Positions 40,378-49,039 of a stretch of 64,000 bases of DNA are shown in pieces. This stretch comes from Kribbella sp. NBC_01245 (GTDB lineage: Bacteria > Actinomycetota > Actinomycetes > Propionibacteriales > Kribbellaceae): contig NZ_CP108487.1 of NCBI RefSeq assembly GCF_036226525.1, positions 7,688,001-7,752,000 of the forward strand, in the 5' to 3' direction. The position numbers were made by a program, and so were the translations under genes. The notes under the pieces were generated by a model that did not search any database, had not been told where the DNA came from, and saw nothing but the letters and a program-made list of their open reading frames with translations. Positions within the stretch are counted from its first letter, which is position 1, and each line of letters opens with the position of its first letter.

Positions 40378-41178
40378 TCAGTTGAAGAAGCGCAGATCGG
40401 AGAACCAGCCGGCCGAGACCGACATGATGTAGGCGTCGGTCAGGATCACGGTGAACAACGAGATCATCGCGAAGGTGCCGTGCTTGGGATTCAGCTTCGA
40501 TACGAAAGTCCAGTACCGGTAGCGCAACGGGTGCTTGGAGAAGTTCTTCAGCCGCCCGCCGACGATGTGCCGGCACGCGTGGCAGGACAGCGTGTACAGC
40601 CAGAGCATCACCAGGTTGATCCAGATGATCAACGTGCCCAGCCCGATACCGAAGCCGCCGTCCTTGCCGTGGAAGGCCAGCACGCCGTCGTACACGTTGA
40701 GCAGACCGAAGACCAGCGCACCGTAGAAGAAGTAGCGGTGCAGGTTCAGCGCGACCAGCGGGAACTTCCGCTCACCGGTGTAGCTCTTGTGCGGCTCCGG
40801 CACGGCGCAGGCGGCCGGTGCGAAGAACAGCGAGCGGTAGCCGGCCTTGCGGTAGTAGTAGCAAGTGCCCCGGAAGCCGGCCAGCACCGCGAACGTGATG
40901 ATGCTCAGCGGCAGGAAGACCGGGAACTTCGGGAACCACGTCCCGAGGTGGCTCGAACCCTCCACACAACTAGCGCTCACACAAGGCGAGTACAGCGGCG
41001 TCAGGTATTCGTACTCGTTGACCCAGTACCACTTGTTCATGAAGATCCGGACCGTCGCGTAGACGACGAAGAAGGCCAGGATCACACCGATCCGCAGCGG
41101 CGCGAGCCACCAGCGATCCGTGCGCAGCGTTTTCTGCCCGATCGAAGCGCGACCGGGTGCGTCAATACCTGTCGTCAT
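40378..41178 (-). CDS. sdhC: Succinate dehydrogenase membrane anchor subunit (Sdh1-type)
   Basis: A 266-residue protein with five predicted transmembrane helices, as in the fused cytochrome b-type anchor of actinobacterial Sdh1. Histidines in membrane-adjacent segments (LNLHRYFFYGALVFGL, LYTLSCHACRHIVGG) are candidate heme ligands. The periplasmic loop has SPCVSASCVEG with two cysteines. It overlaps the upstream small gene by one base and leads the sdh genes. Confidence 0.88.
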   Translation of the reverse strand: MTTGIDAPGRASIGQKTLRTDRWWLAPLRIGVILAFFVVYATVRIFMNKWYWVNEYEYLTPLYSPCVSASCVEGSSHLGTWFPKFPVFLPLSIITFAVLAGFRGTCYYYRKAGYRSLFFAPAACAVPEPHKSYTGERKFPLVALNLHRYFFYGALVFGLLNVYDGVLAFHGKDGGFGIGLGTLIIWINLVMLWLYTLSCHACRHIVGGRLKNFSKHPLRYRYWTFVSKLNPKHGTFAMISLFTVILTDAYIMSVSAGWFSDLRFFN

Positions 41179-41471
41179 CAGGGTGCGTGCCGGTCCGGTG
41201 CGCCGAAGCCTTCATGCTCCGCGTCGGTCCACATGGACGCGTCGTATTCCACGTCGGGGATCTCCTCGAGTTCCTCCGGAACAGGTCCGGGTCTGCGGCG
41301 GGGGTCGGGTGGGCCGAGTTCGGCCAAGTCATCGCTCAGCCGGGCCACGTCCGAGACCAGCCGGCGTACGCCGAGGGTGTCGCCGTACTCCTGGCTGAGT
41401 TTTCCGACGCTGGTGTGCAGGGCCTCGAGAGCGCGCTGCACAGCTGCCACGGTGGTGTTGCCGTCGCCCAT
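41178..41471 (-). CDS. Small conserved protein upstream of sdh operon
   Basis: 97 residues: a helical N-terminal half (VAAVQRALEALHTSVGKLSQ, EYGDTLGVRRLVSDVARLSD), then a Pro-rich and acidic tail. Size and position match the small conserved gene before the mycobacterial sdh1 genes (Rv0250c), so it probably belongs to the operon, but I know no function. It overlaps sdhC by one base, so the two are translationally coupled. Confidence 0.75.
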   Translation of the reverse strand: MGDGNTTVAAVQRALEALHTSVGKLSQEYGDTLGVRRLVSDVARLSDDLAELGPPDPRRRPGPVPEELEEIPDVEYDASMWTDAEHEGFGAPDRHAP

Positions 41472-41567
41472 GCCGACTCCAGTAAGGAAAGTGTTGCTGT
41501 GAGTATCTGGACACTCTGCCGTGGCCAGGCGTCTTTCGGAAGACTTCTCGGCACGGCGTGTTTCTAG

Positions 41568-41581
41568 TTAGGTAGACCTAA
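41568..41581. promoter_or_regulatory. Iron-box-like palindrome upstream of the sdh operon
   Basis: TTAGGTAGACCTAA is two perfect TTAGGT half-sites in inverted orientation, 97 bases before the start of the first sdh-operon gene and overlapping the stop of the gene upstream. The half-site is that of IdeR/DtxR boxes (TTAGGTTAGSCTAACCTAA), but the spacing is five bases shorter than in the consensus. Iron regulation of an iron-rich enzyme would be sensible; binding is inference. Confidence 0.45.
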
Positions 41582-42206
41582 TTTGCGCCATTGCAGTTGG
41601 GTGGAGTAATGGCACATATCCAGCCTGTAATACGGCCCGATTAGCGGCCGGCGTCAGTACGTCGACCAGGGTCCCCGCCGCGATCGCCCGAGCCGGGCCG
41701 TATCCCTGCCAGGACCAGTCGAGCAGTTCGCCGCCGAGCACCAGCGCGGGCCTGCCGTCGTACCGGACCATAGCCCCGTCCGGAAGTTCACCGACGGTCC
41801 CGGTCGTGATGCGCTGCCGCCGGGTACGCCGGTCGACGCGCTCGTCGTGCAGCCGGGCGTCCATCGCGGCGGCCCGTGGTCGCTCGGGAAGACCGGCAGC
41901 GGCGGCCCAGCAAGCGCCGTACCGGTTGAAATCGGCGCGCCGGCAGTACGCGCACGGGCGGTGTCCGGCGGCGAGCGCGGTCGCCTCGTCGAGGAAGAAC
42001 AACGCGGTCCATCGCCCGGGCGGCATGGGGTCTCGCTGGACACCTTTCCATTTCAGGACACAGGTGATCCACGCTTTCGACCGCCAACGCGTCACGCCGA
42101 GGGTTCGATCCGGGCCATGCAAGGTGCCGCGATTACCCATCAACAGGCCCCGGCCGGTATCGGCGACGATGTCCTGAGTAGGCAGTACGCGATTCTGCAG
42201 CGGCAT
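41568..42206 (-). CDS. Unknown protein with CxxC motif
   Basis: 212 residues from ATG 42206 (MPLQNRVLPTQDIVAD); the frame is open upstream to 42281 but that part overlaps the promoter of the divergent gene. Visible features are GLLMGNRGTLHGPDRTLG, RWRSKAWITCVLKWKG, the cysteine motif GHRPCAYCRRADFNRYG and a C-terminal beta-rich domain (DGAMVRYDGRPALVLGGELL). It looks like a conserved actinobacterial protein with one metal-binding CxxC, but I cannot name the family. It is divergent from the MutT-type gene. Confidence 0.7.
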   Translation of the reverse strand: MPLQNRVLPTQDIVADTGRGLLMGNRGTLHGPDRTLGVTRWRSKAWITCVLKWKGVQRDPMPPGRWTALFFLDEATALAAGHRPCAYCRRADFNRYGACWAAAAGLPERPRAAAMDARLHDERVDRRTRRQRITTGTVGELPDGAMVRYDGRPALVLGGELLDWSWQGYGPARAIAAGTLVDVLTPAANRAVLQAGYVPLLHPTAMAQIRST

Positions 42207-42314
42207 AGGCGCATTCTGGGCCACGGGGCATTCTGGTGCCACTGACACTTTTCGACCGGGGAAAATCGTGGCGGGAGGCAACTATTTCGTATTCGTCTGG
42301 CAGAGTTGCCTTTC

Positions 42315-42725
42315 GTGAATTCGTCGTACGGCGACCGCGAGGTCGTGGTGGGTGTCGCGCTGTTCCGCGACGGAAGGGTGCTCGCGGCCCATCGCCCGGG
42401 CAGTGCCGGTCGCGATGGCGGCTGGGAGTTCCCCGGTGGCAAGGTCGAGAGTGGCGAGAGTGACCAGGCGGCTGCGGTGCGTGAGATCCGCGAGGAGCTC
42501 GGAATCGACATCGAGGTAGGTGATCCGCTCGGTGCGGAAGAGCCGATCGATGACCGTTTCGTGCTGCGGATTTATTCCGCCCGGGTGGTGGCCGGGGAAC
42601 CCGTTTCGACGGAGCATACTGAATTGCGCTGGCTGGCTCCGGAAGAGCTCGATCAGGTGCCTTGGTTACTGCCTGACCAGCCCTTCTTACCGCCCGTGCG
42701 CGGAGTGATACTGACTGAAATCTGA
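42315..42725 (+). CDS. NUDIX hydrolase, MutT / 8-oxo-dGTP diphosphatase type
   Basis: 136 residues from GTG 42315; a TTG three codons upstream is an alternative, and neither has a good ribosome site. The Nudix box is at about 44-66: GGKVESGESDQAAAVREI followed by REELGI, with all metal-binding glutamates. VVVGVALFRDGRVLAAHRPG precedes it and WEFPGGK is the usual MutT entry. It would remove oxidised nucleotides from the pool. Confidence 0.9.
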   Translation: MNSSYGDREVVVGVALFRDGRVLAAHRPGSAGRDGGWEFPGGKVESGESDQAAAVREIREELGIDIEVGDPLGAEEPIDDRFVLRIYSARVVAGEPVSTEHTELRWLAPEELDQVPWLLPDQPFLPPVRGVILTEI

Positions 42726-42853
42726 TCCGTCACGATTCGGCTTCGACAAGGCCGCGAAGTGGCGTCCACAGTGCGAGATACGTAAGGTGCCCGATGGTCC
42801 GCTGCGACGAGGCAGAGGCCATTCGAACTGATCCGGAAGGACTGGCGAATCAC

Positions 42854-43900
42854 ATGACCTTGGGGGCAACTGAAGCCCAGTCGCCAGATGGTGGTCTGCC
42901 GTCTGATCACATCGCGGAGACCGCTGAGGCCAAGCAGATCGAGGGCCGCTCACTCGGCCAGATCGCCTGGGCCCGGCTGAAGAAGGACAAGCTCGCGGTC
43001 ATCAGCGCGATCATCATCATCGTGGTGATCGCGGTGGCCATCTTCGCGGGCCTGATCGTCAAGCTCAGTGGTTACGGGCCGAACGAGTTCAACCAGTTGG
43101 ACGCGAACGGCAAGTCACTGCTTGACACCAGGAACGGTGGCATCCCGAACAGCGGCCTCTTCGGCAGCGGGATGAGCCGCGAGCACTGGCTCGGCATCGA
43201 GCCGCAGACCGGTCGCGACATCTTCGCCCGGCTGGTCTATGGCACCCGGACCTCGCTGCTGGTGGCCCTCGGTGGCACCGTTCTGGCGGTCCTGATCGGC
43301 ACCATCATCGGCATGGTCGCCGGTTACTTCCGCGGCTGGGTCGACACCCTGCTCGGCCGGCTGATGGACATCATGCTGAGCTTCCCGTCGCTGCTGCTGA
43401 TCATGGCGCTGACGCCGGTGGTCGCCGATCGCGCGAAGGAGACGTTCGGCGTCGAGGACACGAACACGCTGCGCATGGGCGTGCTGATGTTCGTGCTCGG
43501 ATTCTTCGGCTGGGCTTATCTCGCCCGAATCGTCCGAGGGCAGACGCTGTCGATCCGCGAGCGCGAGTTCGTCGATGCGGCGCGCTCGCTCGGTGCGGGC
43601 CCTGGGTATGTGATCTTCAAACAGATCCTCCCGAACCTGCTGCCGACGCTGCTGGTCTACACGACGCTGCTCATCCCGTCGTACATCACCGCTGAAGCGG
43701 CGCTGTCGTTCCTCGGTGTCGGCGTCAAGGAGCCCACTGCCTCCTGGGGCAAGATGATCGCCGACGCGTCCAACTGGTACGAGCCGGATCCGCTCTACCT
43801 CTTCTTCCCCGGCCTGGCGCTGTTCATCGTCGTGCTGGCCTTCAACCTCCTGGGCGACTCGGTTCGTGACGCCCTCGACCCGCGTGCAGGGAGAAGCTGA
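42854..43900 (+). CDS. Oligopeptide ABC transporter permease (DppC/OppC-like)
   Basis: 348 residues from ATG 42854 (MTLGATEAQSPDGG), with GGAAGGA upstream; an ATG at 42794 would add 20 residues. A cytoplasmic N-terminus (about 1-45), a first helix IIIIVVIAVAIFAGLIV, a large external loop, then five helices. The EAA loop reads EREFVDAARSLGAGPGYVIF. TYR-type OppC proteins insert near DppB. It is the first gene of a permease, permease, ATPase, ATPase, receptor operon. Confidence 0.9.
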   Translation: MTLGATEAQSPDGGLPSDHIAETAEAKQIEGRSLGQIAWARLKKDKLAVISAIIIIVVIAVAIFAGLIVKLSGYGPNEFNQLDANGKSLLDTRNGGIPNSGLFGSGMSREHWLGIEPQTGRDIFARLVYGTRTSLLVALGGTVLAVLIGTIIGMVAGYFRGWVDTLLGRLMDIMLSFPSLLLIMALTPVVADRAKETFGVEDTNTLRMGVLMFVLGFFGWAYLARIVRGQTLSIREREFVDAARSLGAGPGYVIFKQILPNLLPTLLVYTTLLIPSYITAEAALSFLGVGVKEPTASWGKMIADASNWYEPDPLYLFFPGLALFIVVLAFNLLGDSVRDALDPRAGRS

Positions 43901-43903
43901 CCG

Positions 43904-44908
43904 ATGTTCCGGTACACCGTTCGGCGGTTACTGCAGATGGTGCTCATCCTCTGGGTGATCAGCGTCATCACGTTCTTCCTCTTCTGGGCCACGCCGGCCA
44001 ACCCCGCTCTGCTGATCTGTGGCAAGGACTGCACGGTCGAGCGGATCGCCCAGGTCAACAAGGACTACGGCTTCGAAGACCCGCTGGTCGTCCAGTACGG
44101 CCGGTACATGGGTGGTCTGGTCAACCCCAACGGCCGCGAGCTCGGTAACGAGGGCTCGCAGATCCACTGCGCGTGGCCGTGCTTCGACCGCTCGCTGCAG
44201 AACAGCCTGCCGGTCTGGGATTCCATGAAGCAGTCGCTGGCTCCCACCGTGTGGCTCGCCACCGGGGCCGCCGTCCTGTGGTTGTTCTTCGGCGTGCTGC
44301 TCGGACTGATGGCGGCATTACGCAAGGGCAAGTGGCTGGACAAGTTCAGCGTCGGGTTGGCCTTGTTCGGGGTCTCGTTCCCGTCCCTGGTCTTCGGCTA
44401 TCTGCTCATCTTCATCTTCATCGTGAAGCTGCAGGTCGTGCCGTTCCCCGATAATGCGAACTCCAGCCTGCTGCAGTCGAACCCGATCGACTTCCTGAAG
44501 TTCTACATCCTGCCCTGGTGCACGCTGGCGCTGGTTTTCGCGGCGCTGTACACCCGGCTGACGCGGGCGAACATGATCGACACGATGAACGAGGACTTCA
44601 TCCGCACGGCGCGGGCCAAGGGCCTGACCGAGCGCAAGGTCGTCTTCAAGCACGGCCTGCGCGCGGCGCTGACGCCGATCGTCACCATCTTCGGTCTGGA
44701 CCTCGGTGGTCTGCTGGGTGGTGCGGTCATCACGGAGCAGATCTTCAGCATCGAGGGACTCGGCAAATTGTCGATCAACGCCGTCCTGGGTAATGACCTG
44801 CCGGTGATCATGGGGGTCGTCATGCTCGCCGCCTTCTTCGTCGTCTTCGCCAACATCATCGTCGACCTTCTCTATGCCCTGATCGATCCTCGTGTCCGGC
44901 TGTCCTGA
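43904..44908 (+). CDS. Oligopeptide ABC transporter permease (DppB/OppB-like)
   Basis: 334 residues, three bases after the preceding gene. It starts MFRYTVRRLLQMVLILWVIS and has six helices, with the EAA-type loop NEDFIRTARAKGLTERKVVF. The external loop after helix 1 (about 30-105) is enlarged and has two cysteine pairs (ICGKDC, HCAWPC) that may form disulfides, a feature of some actinobacterial members. Confidence 0.9.
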   Translation: MFRYTVRRLLQMVLILWVISVITFFLFWATPANPALLICGKDCTVERIAQVNKDYGFEDPLVVQYGRYMGGLVNPNGRELGNEGSQIHCAWPCFDRSLQNSLPVWDSMKQSLAPTVWLATGAAVLWLFFGVLLGLMAALRKGKWLDKFSVGLALFGVSFPSLVFGYLLIFIFIVKLQVVPFPDNANSSLLQSNPIDFLKFYILPWCTLALVFAALYTRLTRANMIDTMNEDFIRTARAKGLTERKVVFKHGLRAALTPIVTIFGLDLGGLLGGAVITEQIFSIEGLGKLSINAVLGNDLPVIMGVVMLAAFFVVFANIIVDLLYALIDPRVRLS

Positions 44909-44950
44909 CCGAGCTCGTCGATATTTCCGTACGGACGGAGCAGAACCACA

Positions 44951-46018
44951 GTGAGCAACACGGCAGTCGAAGCGGTCCCGCCGAACAAGGCGACCGGGCG
45001 CGCGTTCCTGGAGGTGGACAACCTTCAGGTCCGCTTCCCTACCGATGACGGAGTGGTCCGCGCGGTCAACGGGCTGAGCTTCAAGCTCGAGCGCGGTAAG
45101 ACGATGGGCATCGTGGGTGAGTCGGGCTCGGGTAAGAGCGTGACCAGCCTGGCGATCATGGGCCTGCACAAGGGCACCCGCGCGCAGATCGAGGGCGAGA
45201 TCTGGCTGGACGGCAACGAGCTGGTCTCGATGCGGGCCGAGGAGATGCGGCGCCTGCGTGGCTCCGAGGTCTCGATGATCTTCCAGGACCCGTTGTCCGC
45301 GATGCACCCGTTCTACCGGATCGGCGACCAGCTGGTCGAGGCGTACCTGGTGCACAACGACGTGTCCAAGGCAGTCGCGCGCAAGCGGGCCGTGGACATG
45401 CTGGACCGGGTCGGAATTCCCTCGCCGGACAAGCGCTACAGCGATTACCCGCACCAGTTCTCCGGCGGTATGCGCCAGCGCGCGATGATCGCGATGTCGC
45501 TGATGTGTGACCCCAAGCTGCTGATCGCCGACGAGCCGACCACGGCCCTCGACGTCACGGTGCAGGCGCAGATCCTGGACCTGATGAACGATCTGCAGAA
45601 GGAGTTCAACTCCGCGATCATCATCATCACGCACGACCTCGGCGTGGTGGCCCAGATGGCCGAGGATCTGGTCGTGATGTACGGCGGCCGAGTGGTCGAG
45701 TCCGGATCGGTGCGGGACATCTTCTACCGGCCTGAGCACCCCTACACCTGGGGTCTGCTGGGCTCGATCCCGCGGATCACCGGTGGCGGTGGCCGGCTGA
45801 AGTCGATCAAGGGGGCGCCGCCCTCACTGATCAACCTGCCGACCGGCTGCTCGTTCCACCCGCGGTGCGACTACCGGGAGTTCGCCACCAACGGCTCCTG
45901 CACCGCGGATGTGCCCGAATTGCTCCAGATCGGAGCCGAGGCGCACAGCTCTCGCTGTCACATCGACAGCGAGAAGCGCAAGCAGTTGTTCACCGAGCAG
46001 ATCAAGCCGAACCTGTGA
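44951..46018 (+). CDS. Oligopeptide ABC transporter ATP-binding protein (DppD/OppD-like)
   Basis: 355 residues from GTG 44951. Walker A GIVGESGSGKSVTSLAIMGL, signature FSGGMRQRAMIAMSLM, Walker B LLIADEPTTALDVTVQAQIL, H-loop IIITHDLGVVAQMAEDLV. The C-terminal OppD/F domain has PTGCSFHPRCDYREFATNGS with the cysteines typical of iron-sulfur-like clusters in this family. Confidence 0.93.
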   Translation: MSNTAVEAVPPNKATGRAFLEVDNLQVRFPTDDGVVRAVNGLSFKLERGKTMGIVGESGSGKSVTSLAIMGLHKGTRAQIEGEIWLDGNELVSMRAEEMRRLRGSEVSMIFQDPLSAMHPFYRIGDQLVEAYLVHNDVSKAVARKRAVDMLDRVGIPSPDKRYSDYPHQFSGGMRQRAMIAMSLMCDPKLLIADEPTTALDVTVQAQILDLMNDLQKEFNSAIIIITHDLGVVAQMAEDLVVMYGGRVVESGSVRDIFYRPEHPYTWGLLGSIPRITGGGGRLKSIKGAPPSLINLPTGCSFHPRCDYREFATNGSCTADVPELLQIGAEAHSSRCHIDSEKRKQLFTEQIKPNL

Positions 46019-46047
46019 CCTCCGGATCGGAAGCACGAGGAGATGTT

Positions 46048-47088
46048 GTGAGCACTTCCACGACGGTGGCGACTGAGCGGACCGGGCCCGTCAGGGGCGA
46101 CGTCCTGCTCGAGGTGAAGGACCTGAAGCGGCACTTCCCGGTGACGCAGGGCATCATCTTCCAGCGCCAGACCGGTGCGGTGAAGGCGGTCGACGGGATC
46201 GACTTCACCGTCAACGTCGGTGAGACCCTCGGCCTGGTTGGCGAGTCCGGCTGTGGCAAGTCCACCACCGGACGTTTGGTGACCCGGCTGGACGAGCCCA
46301 CAGCCGGCACGATCACCTTCCAGGGCACGGATATCACCCACCTGAGCCGGCAGAAGATGCGCCCGTTCCGGCGGGACGTGCAGATCATCTTCCAGGACCC
46401 GTTCTCCTCGCTGAACCCGCGTCAGACGATCGGTACGATCATCGCCGCGCCGTTCGACATCCAGGGCATCAAGACCGAGGGCGGCACCAAGAAAGCCGTC
46501 CAGGAACTGATGGCCCGCGTCGGTCTGAACCCGGAGCACTACAACCGTTACCCGCACGAGTTCTCCGGCGGTCAGCGGCAGCGCATCGGTATCGCCCGGG
46601 CACTCGCGCTCCGGCCGAAGCTGATCATCTGCGACGAGCCGGTATCCGCGCTGGACGTGTCGATCCAGGCCCAGGTGGTGAACCTGCTGGACGACCTGCA
46701 GGACGACTTCAACCTGGCCTACCTGTTCGTAGCGCACGACCTCTCGGTGATCCGGCACATCTCGGACCGCGTGGCCGTGATGTACCTCGGCAAGATCGTG
46801 GAGATCGCCGAGCGGGACGAGCTGTACAACCATGCCCGGCATCCCTACACGCATGCGCTGCTCTCAGCCGTGCCCGAGCCGGACCCGGACGCGGTCAAGC
46901 ACCGCGAGCGGATCCGCCTCACCGGGGACGTGCCGAGCCCCCTGAACCCGCCCAGTGGGTGCCGTTTCCGCACCCGTTGCTGGAAAGCGGAGGACATCTG
47001 CGCAGAGCAGGAGCCACCGCTGTTGCAGATCGGCGCGCCGGGCCATTTGGCGGCGTGTCATTTCCCGGAAGAACGCGATGTCATCTGA
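46048..47088 (+). CDS. Oligopeptide ABC transporter ATP-binding protein (DppF/OppF-like)
   Basis: 346 residues from GTG 46048, preceded by GAGGAGATGTT; the open frame upstream is antisense-like noise. Walker A GLVGESGCGKSTTGRLVTRL, signature FSGGQRQRIGIARALAL, Walker B LIICDEPVSALDVSIQAQVV, H-loop FVAHDLSVIRHISDRV. C-terminal domain SGCRFRTRCWKAEDIC with cysteines. It pairs with DppD. Confidence 0.93.
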   Translation: MSTSTTVATERTGPVRGDVLLEVKDLKRHFPVTQGIIFQRQTGAVKAVDGIDFTVNVGETLGLVGESGCGKSTTGRLVTRLDEPTAGTITFQGTDITHLSRQKMRPFRRDVQIIFQDPFSSLNPRQTIGTIIAAPFDIQGIKTEGGTKKAVQELMARVGLNPEHYNRYPHEFSGGQRQRIGIARALALRPKLIICDEPVSALDVSIQAQVVNLLDDLQDDFNLAYLFVAHDLSVIRHISDRVAVMYLGKIVEIAERDELYNHARHPYTHALLSAVPEPDPDAVKHRERIRLTGDVPSPLNPPSGCRFRTRCWKAEDICAEQEPPLLQIGAPGHLAACHFPEERDVI

Positions 47089-47261
47089 CCGCAACAGCGT
47101 GTAGCTGCTGAGGTGTAGATGTGACAAGGAAGCGATCACGATCCGGTCACTGGAACCGTACAGTCGTTGATCTGGCTCCCTGAACCGTGAGTAGATGACG
47201 GGCGTTCCACTCTCAGGCCGCCGTAATCCGGCGCCCGACGTACCAAGAAAGAAGGACAGGC

Positions 47262-48971
47262 ATGGCTCACGCCAAGCGAGTCGGACCGGCAATTGCCGCT
47301 GGTCTCGCGCTTACCCTCACGCTGGCGGCATGCGGCGGGGGAGATAACAACGGTGGCGGTGGCACTGACCCCGGCGCTGCAGGTTTCAAGGGTGGCACGC
47401 TGACGATCTACCACGTCAACGACGTCGAACACCTCGACCCGGTCCGCAACTTCGTCACCGACTCGAACGCCATCGGCAAGCTGCTGACCCGCACGCTGAC
47501 CGAGTTCAAGTACGACGGCAAGGCCAAGAAGACCGTCCTGGTGCCGGACCTGGCCAAGGAGTGGAAGTCGAACGACGCTCTTGACGAGTGGACGTTCACG
47601 CTCAAGGACGACCTGAAGTACGAGGACGGCACACCGGTCAAGGCCGCCGACATCAAGTACAACGTCGAGCGCGGTTTCTCCCCGGACCTGTCCGAGGGCT
47701 CGCCGTACCCGAAGGAAATGGTTGCCTGCCAGAAGGGCTACGCCGGCCCCTACACGGGCGGCAACAACGGCGGCAAGGGTTGTGAGGCCATCACGGCTCC
47801 CGACGACAAGACCATCGTCTTCAAGCTGCAGCGCCCGGTCGCCGAGTTCGACATGGTCGCCTCGATGAAGAACTTCTCGCCGGTGCCGCAGGCCAAGGAC
47901 ACCAAGACCCAGTACGACGCCCACCCGCTTGCGACGGGCCCGTACAAGATCCAGACCTACACCCGTAAGAAGGAACTGGTCCTGGTTCGCAACGACCAGT
48001 GGAAGCAGGAGAGCGACGAGCTCCGCACCGCGCGTCCGGACAAGTTCGTCTTCAAGTTCGGTGGCGACGAGTCCGTCGTCGACCAGCGCCTGATCGCGAA
48101 CGGTGTCGCTGACCAGAGCTCCTTCAGCTTCAGCGGCATTCAGCCGCAGAACCTGCCGAAGACGAACTCGGCCAACGTGAAGGACCGCGTTATCGAGGGT
48201 GAAGACATTTGCCGTCGCTACATCGCCTTCAACCAGCAGAAGCCGCTGTTGAAGAACCAGAAGCTGCGTGAGGCTCTCTACTACGGCCTCAACCGTGTCG
48301 AGTACCAGACCGCCCGTGGTGGCGAGCGTCTCGCGGCTGTTGTCGACTCGATCGTCCCGGAGACCCTTGACGGCTACGAGGCCGACACCGTCTTCCAGGC
48401 CCCGCCGACCGGTGATGCCGCCAAGGCGACGGCTCTCCTGAAGGAGGCCGGCTACAAGGGTGAGAAGCTGACCCTTGGTACCGCAGACTCGGGTCTGGCC
48501 ACCAAGGCCGCCGAGGCCGCGCAGGCGTCGTGGAAGAAGATCGGCATCAACGTCGACATCCGGAAGATCCCGGGCGACAACTACTACTCGACGCAGCAGA
48601 ACGACGCGTCGGCGACCGACCTGATCACCGCCGGCTGGTGCTTCGACTACCCGAGCATCGCCTCGGTCGTCGCGCCGGTCCTCGGCCCGGACACCACGTC
48701 CGCCACGCCGAAGGCAGCGCAGAACAACTACGGTCGTTCGCTGGTCGCCTACGACAAGTTCAAGGCCAACTCCCTGATCAAGGACAAGGGTGAGGCGACC
48801 AAGGCGTGGTCTGCGCTGTACAAGGAGCTCATGCAGACCGCTCCGCTGGTTCCGACCGTGAAGGACCTGAACGTGTACGTCATCGGCGGCAACGTCGACA
48901 ACGCGATTCCGGACCCGAACACCGGTGGTATCCCGGACCTCACCCAGATCGGCCTTAAGAAGGCCAACTGA
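47262..48971 (+). CDS. Oligopeptide ABC transporter substrate-binding lipoprotein (family 5)
   Basis: 569 residues. The lipobox LTLTLAACGGG puts the cysteine at about 24, followed by a Gly-rich linker. The family 5 domain shows HLDPVRNFVTDSNAIGKLLT, YEDGTPVKAADIKYNVER, and RRYIAFNQQKPLLKNQKLRE followed by ALYYGLNRV. It comes 173 bases after dppF, so it may have an own promoter, as receptors are needed in excess. Codon use includes more T-ending codons (GTT, GCT, CTT) than neighbours, which fits high expression or a different history. Confidence 0.92.
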   Translation: MAHAKRVGPAIAAGLALTLTLAACGGGDNNGGGGTDPGAAGFKGGTLTIYHVNDVEHLDPVRNFVTDSNAIGKLLTRTLTEFKYDGKAKKTVLVPDLAKEWKSNDALDEWTFTLKDDLKYEDGTPVKAADIKYNVERGFSPDLSEGSPYPKEMVACQKGYAGPYTGGNNGGKGCEAITAPDDKTIVFKLQRPVAEFDMVASMKNFSPVPQAKDTKTQYDAHPLATGPYKIQTYTRKKELVLVRNDQWKQESDELRTARPDKFVFKFGGDESVVDQRLIANGVADQSSFSFSGIQPQNLPKTNSANVKDRVIEGEDICRRYIAFNQQKPLLKNQKLREALYYGLNRVEYQTARGGERLAAVVDSIVPETLDGYEADTVFQAPPTGDAAKATALLKEAGYKGEKLTLGTADSGLATKAAEAAQASWKKIGINVDIRKIPGDNYYSTQQNDASATDLITAGWCFDYPSIASVVAPVLGPDTTSATPKAAQNNYGRSLVAYDKFKANSLIKDKGEATKAWSALYKELMQTAPLVPTVKDLNVYVIGGNVDNAIPDPNTGGIPDLTQIGLKKAN

Positions 48972-49003
48972 TCCGAGGTTCTAGCCACTAGCTAGACAAG
49001 CAA

Positions 49004-49035
49004 AGGGCGGTACCGGTTCTCCGGTACCGCCCTTC
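49004..49035 (+). terminator. Strong rho-independent-like terminator
   Basis: AAGGGCGGTACCGG (49004-49017) and CCGGTACCGCCCTT (49022-49035) form a perfect 14-base stem with a TTCT loop, 32 bases after the receptor gene and just before the stop of the converging pseudogene. It may act in both directions. Confidence 0.9.
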
Positions 49036-49039
49036 GCCG

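Noticed and set aside
44318-45739. 473-codon antisense frame across dppB/dppD
   Set aside because: Covers two certain ABC genes on the other strand; no motif.
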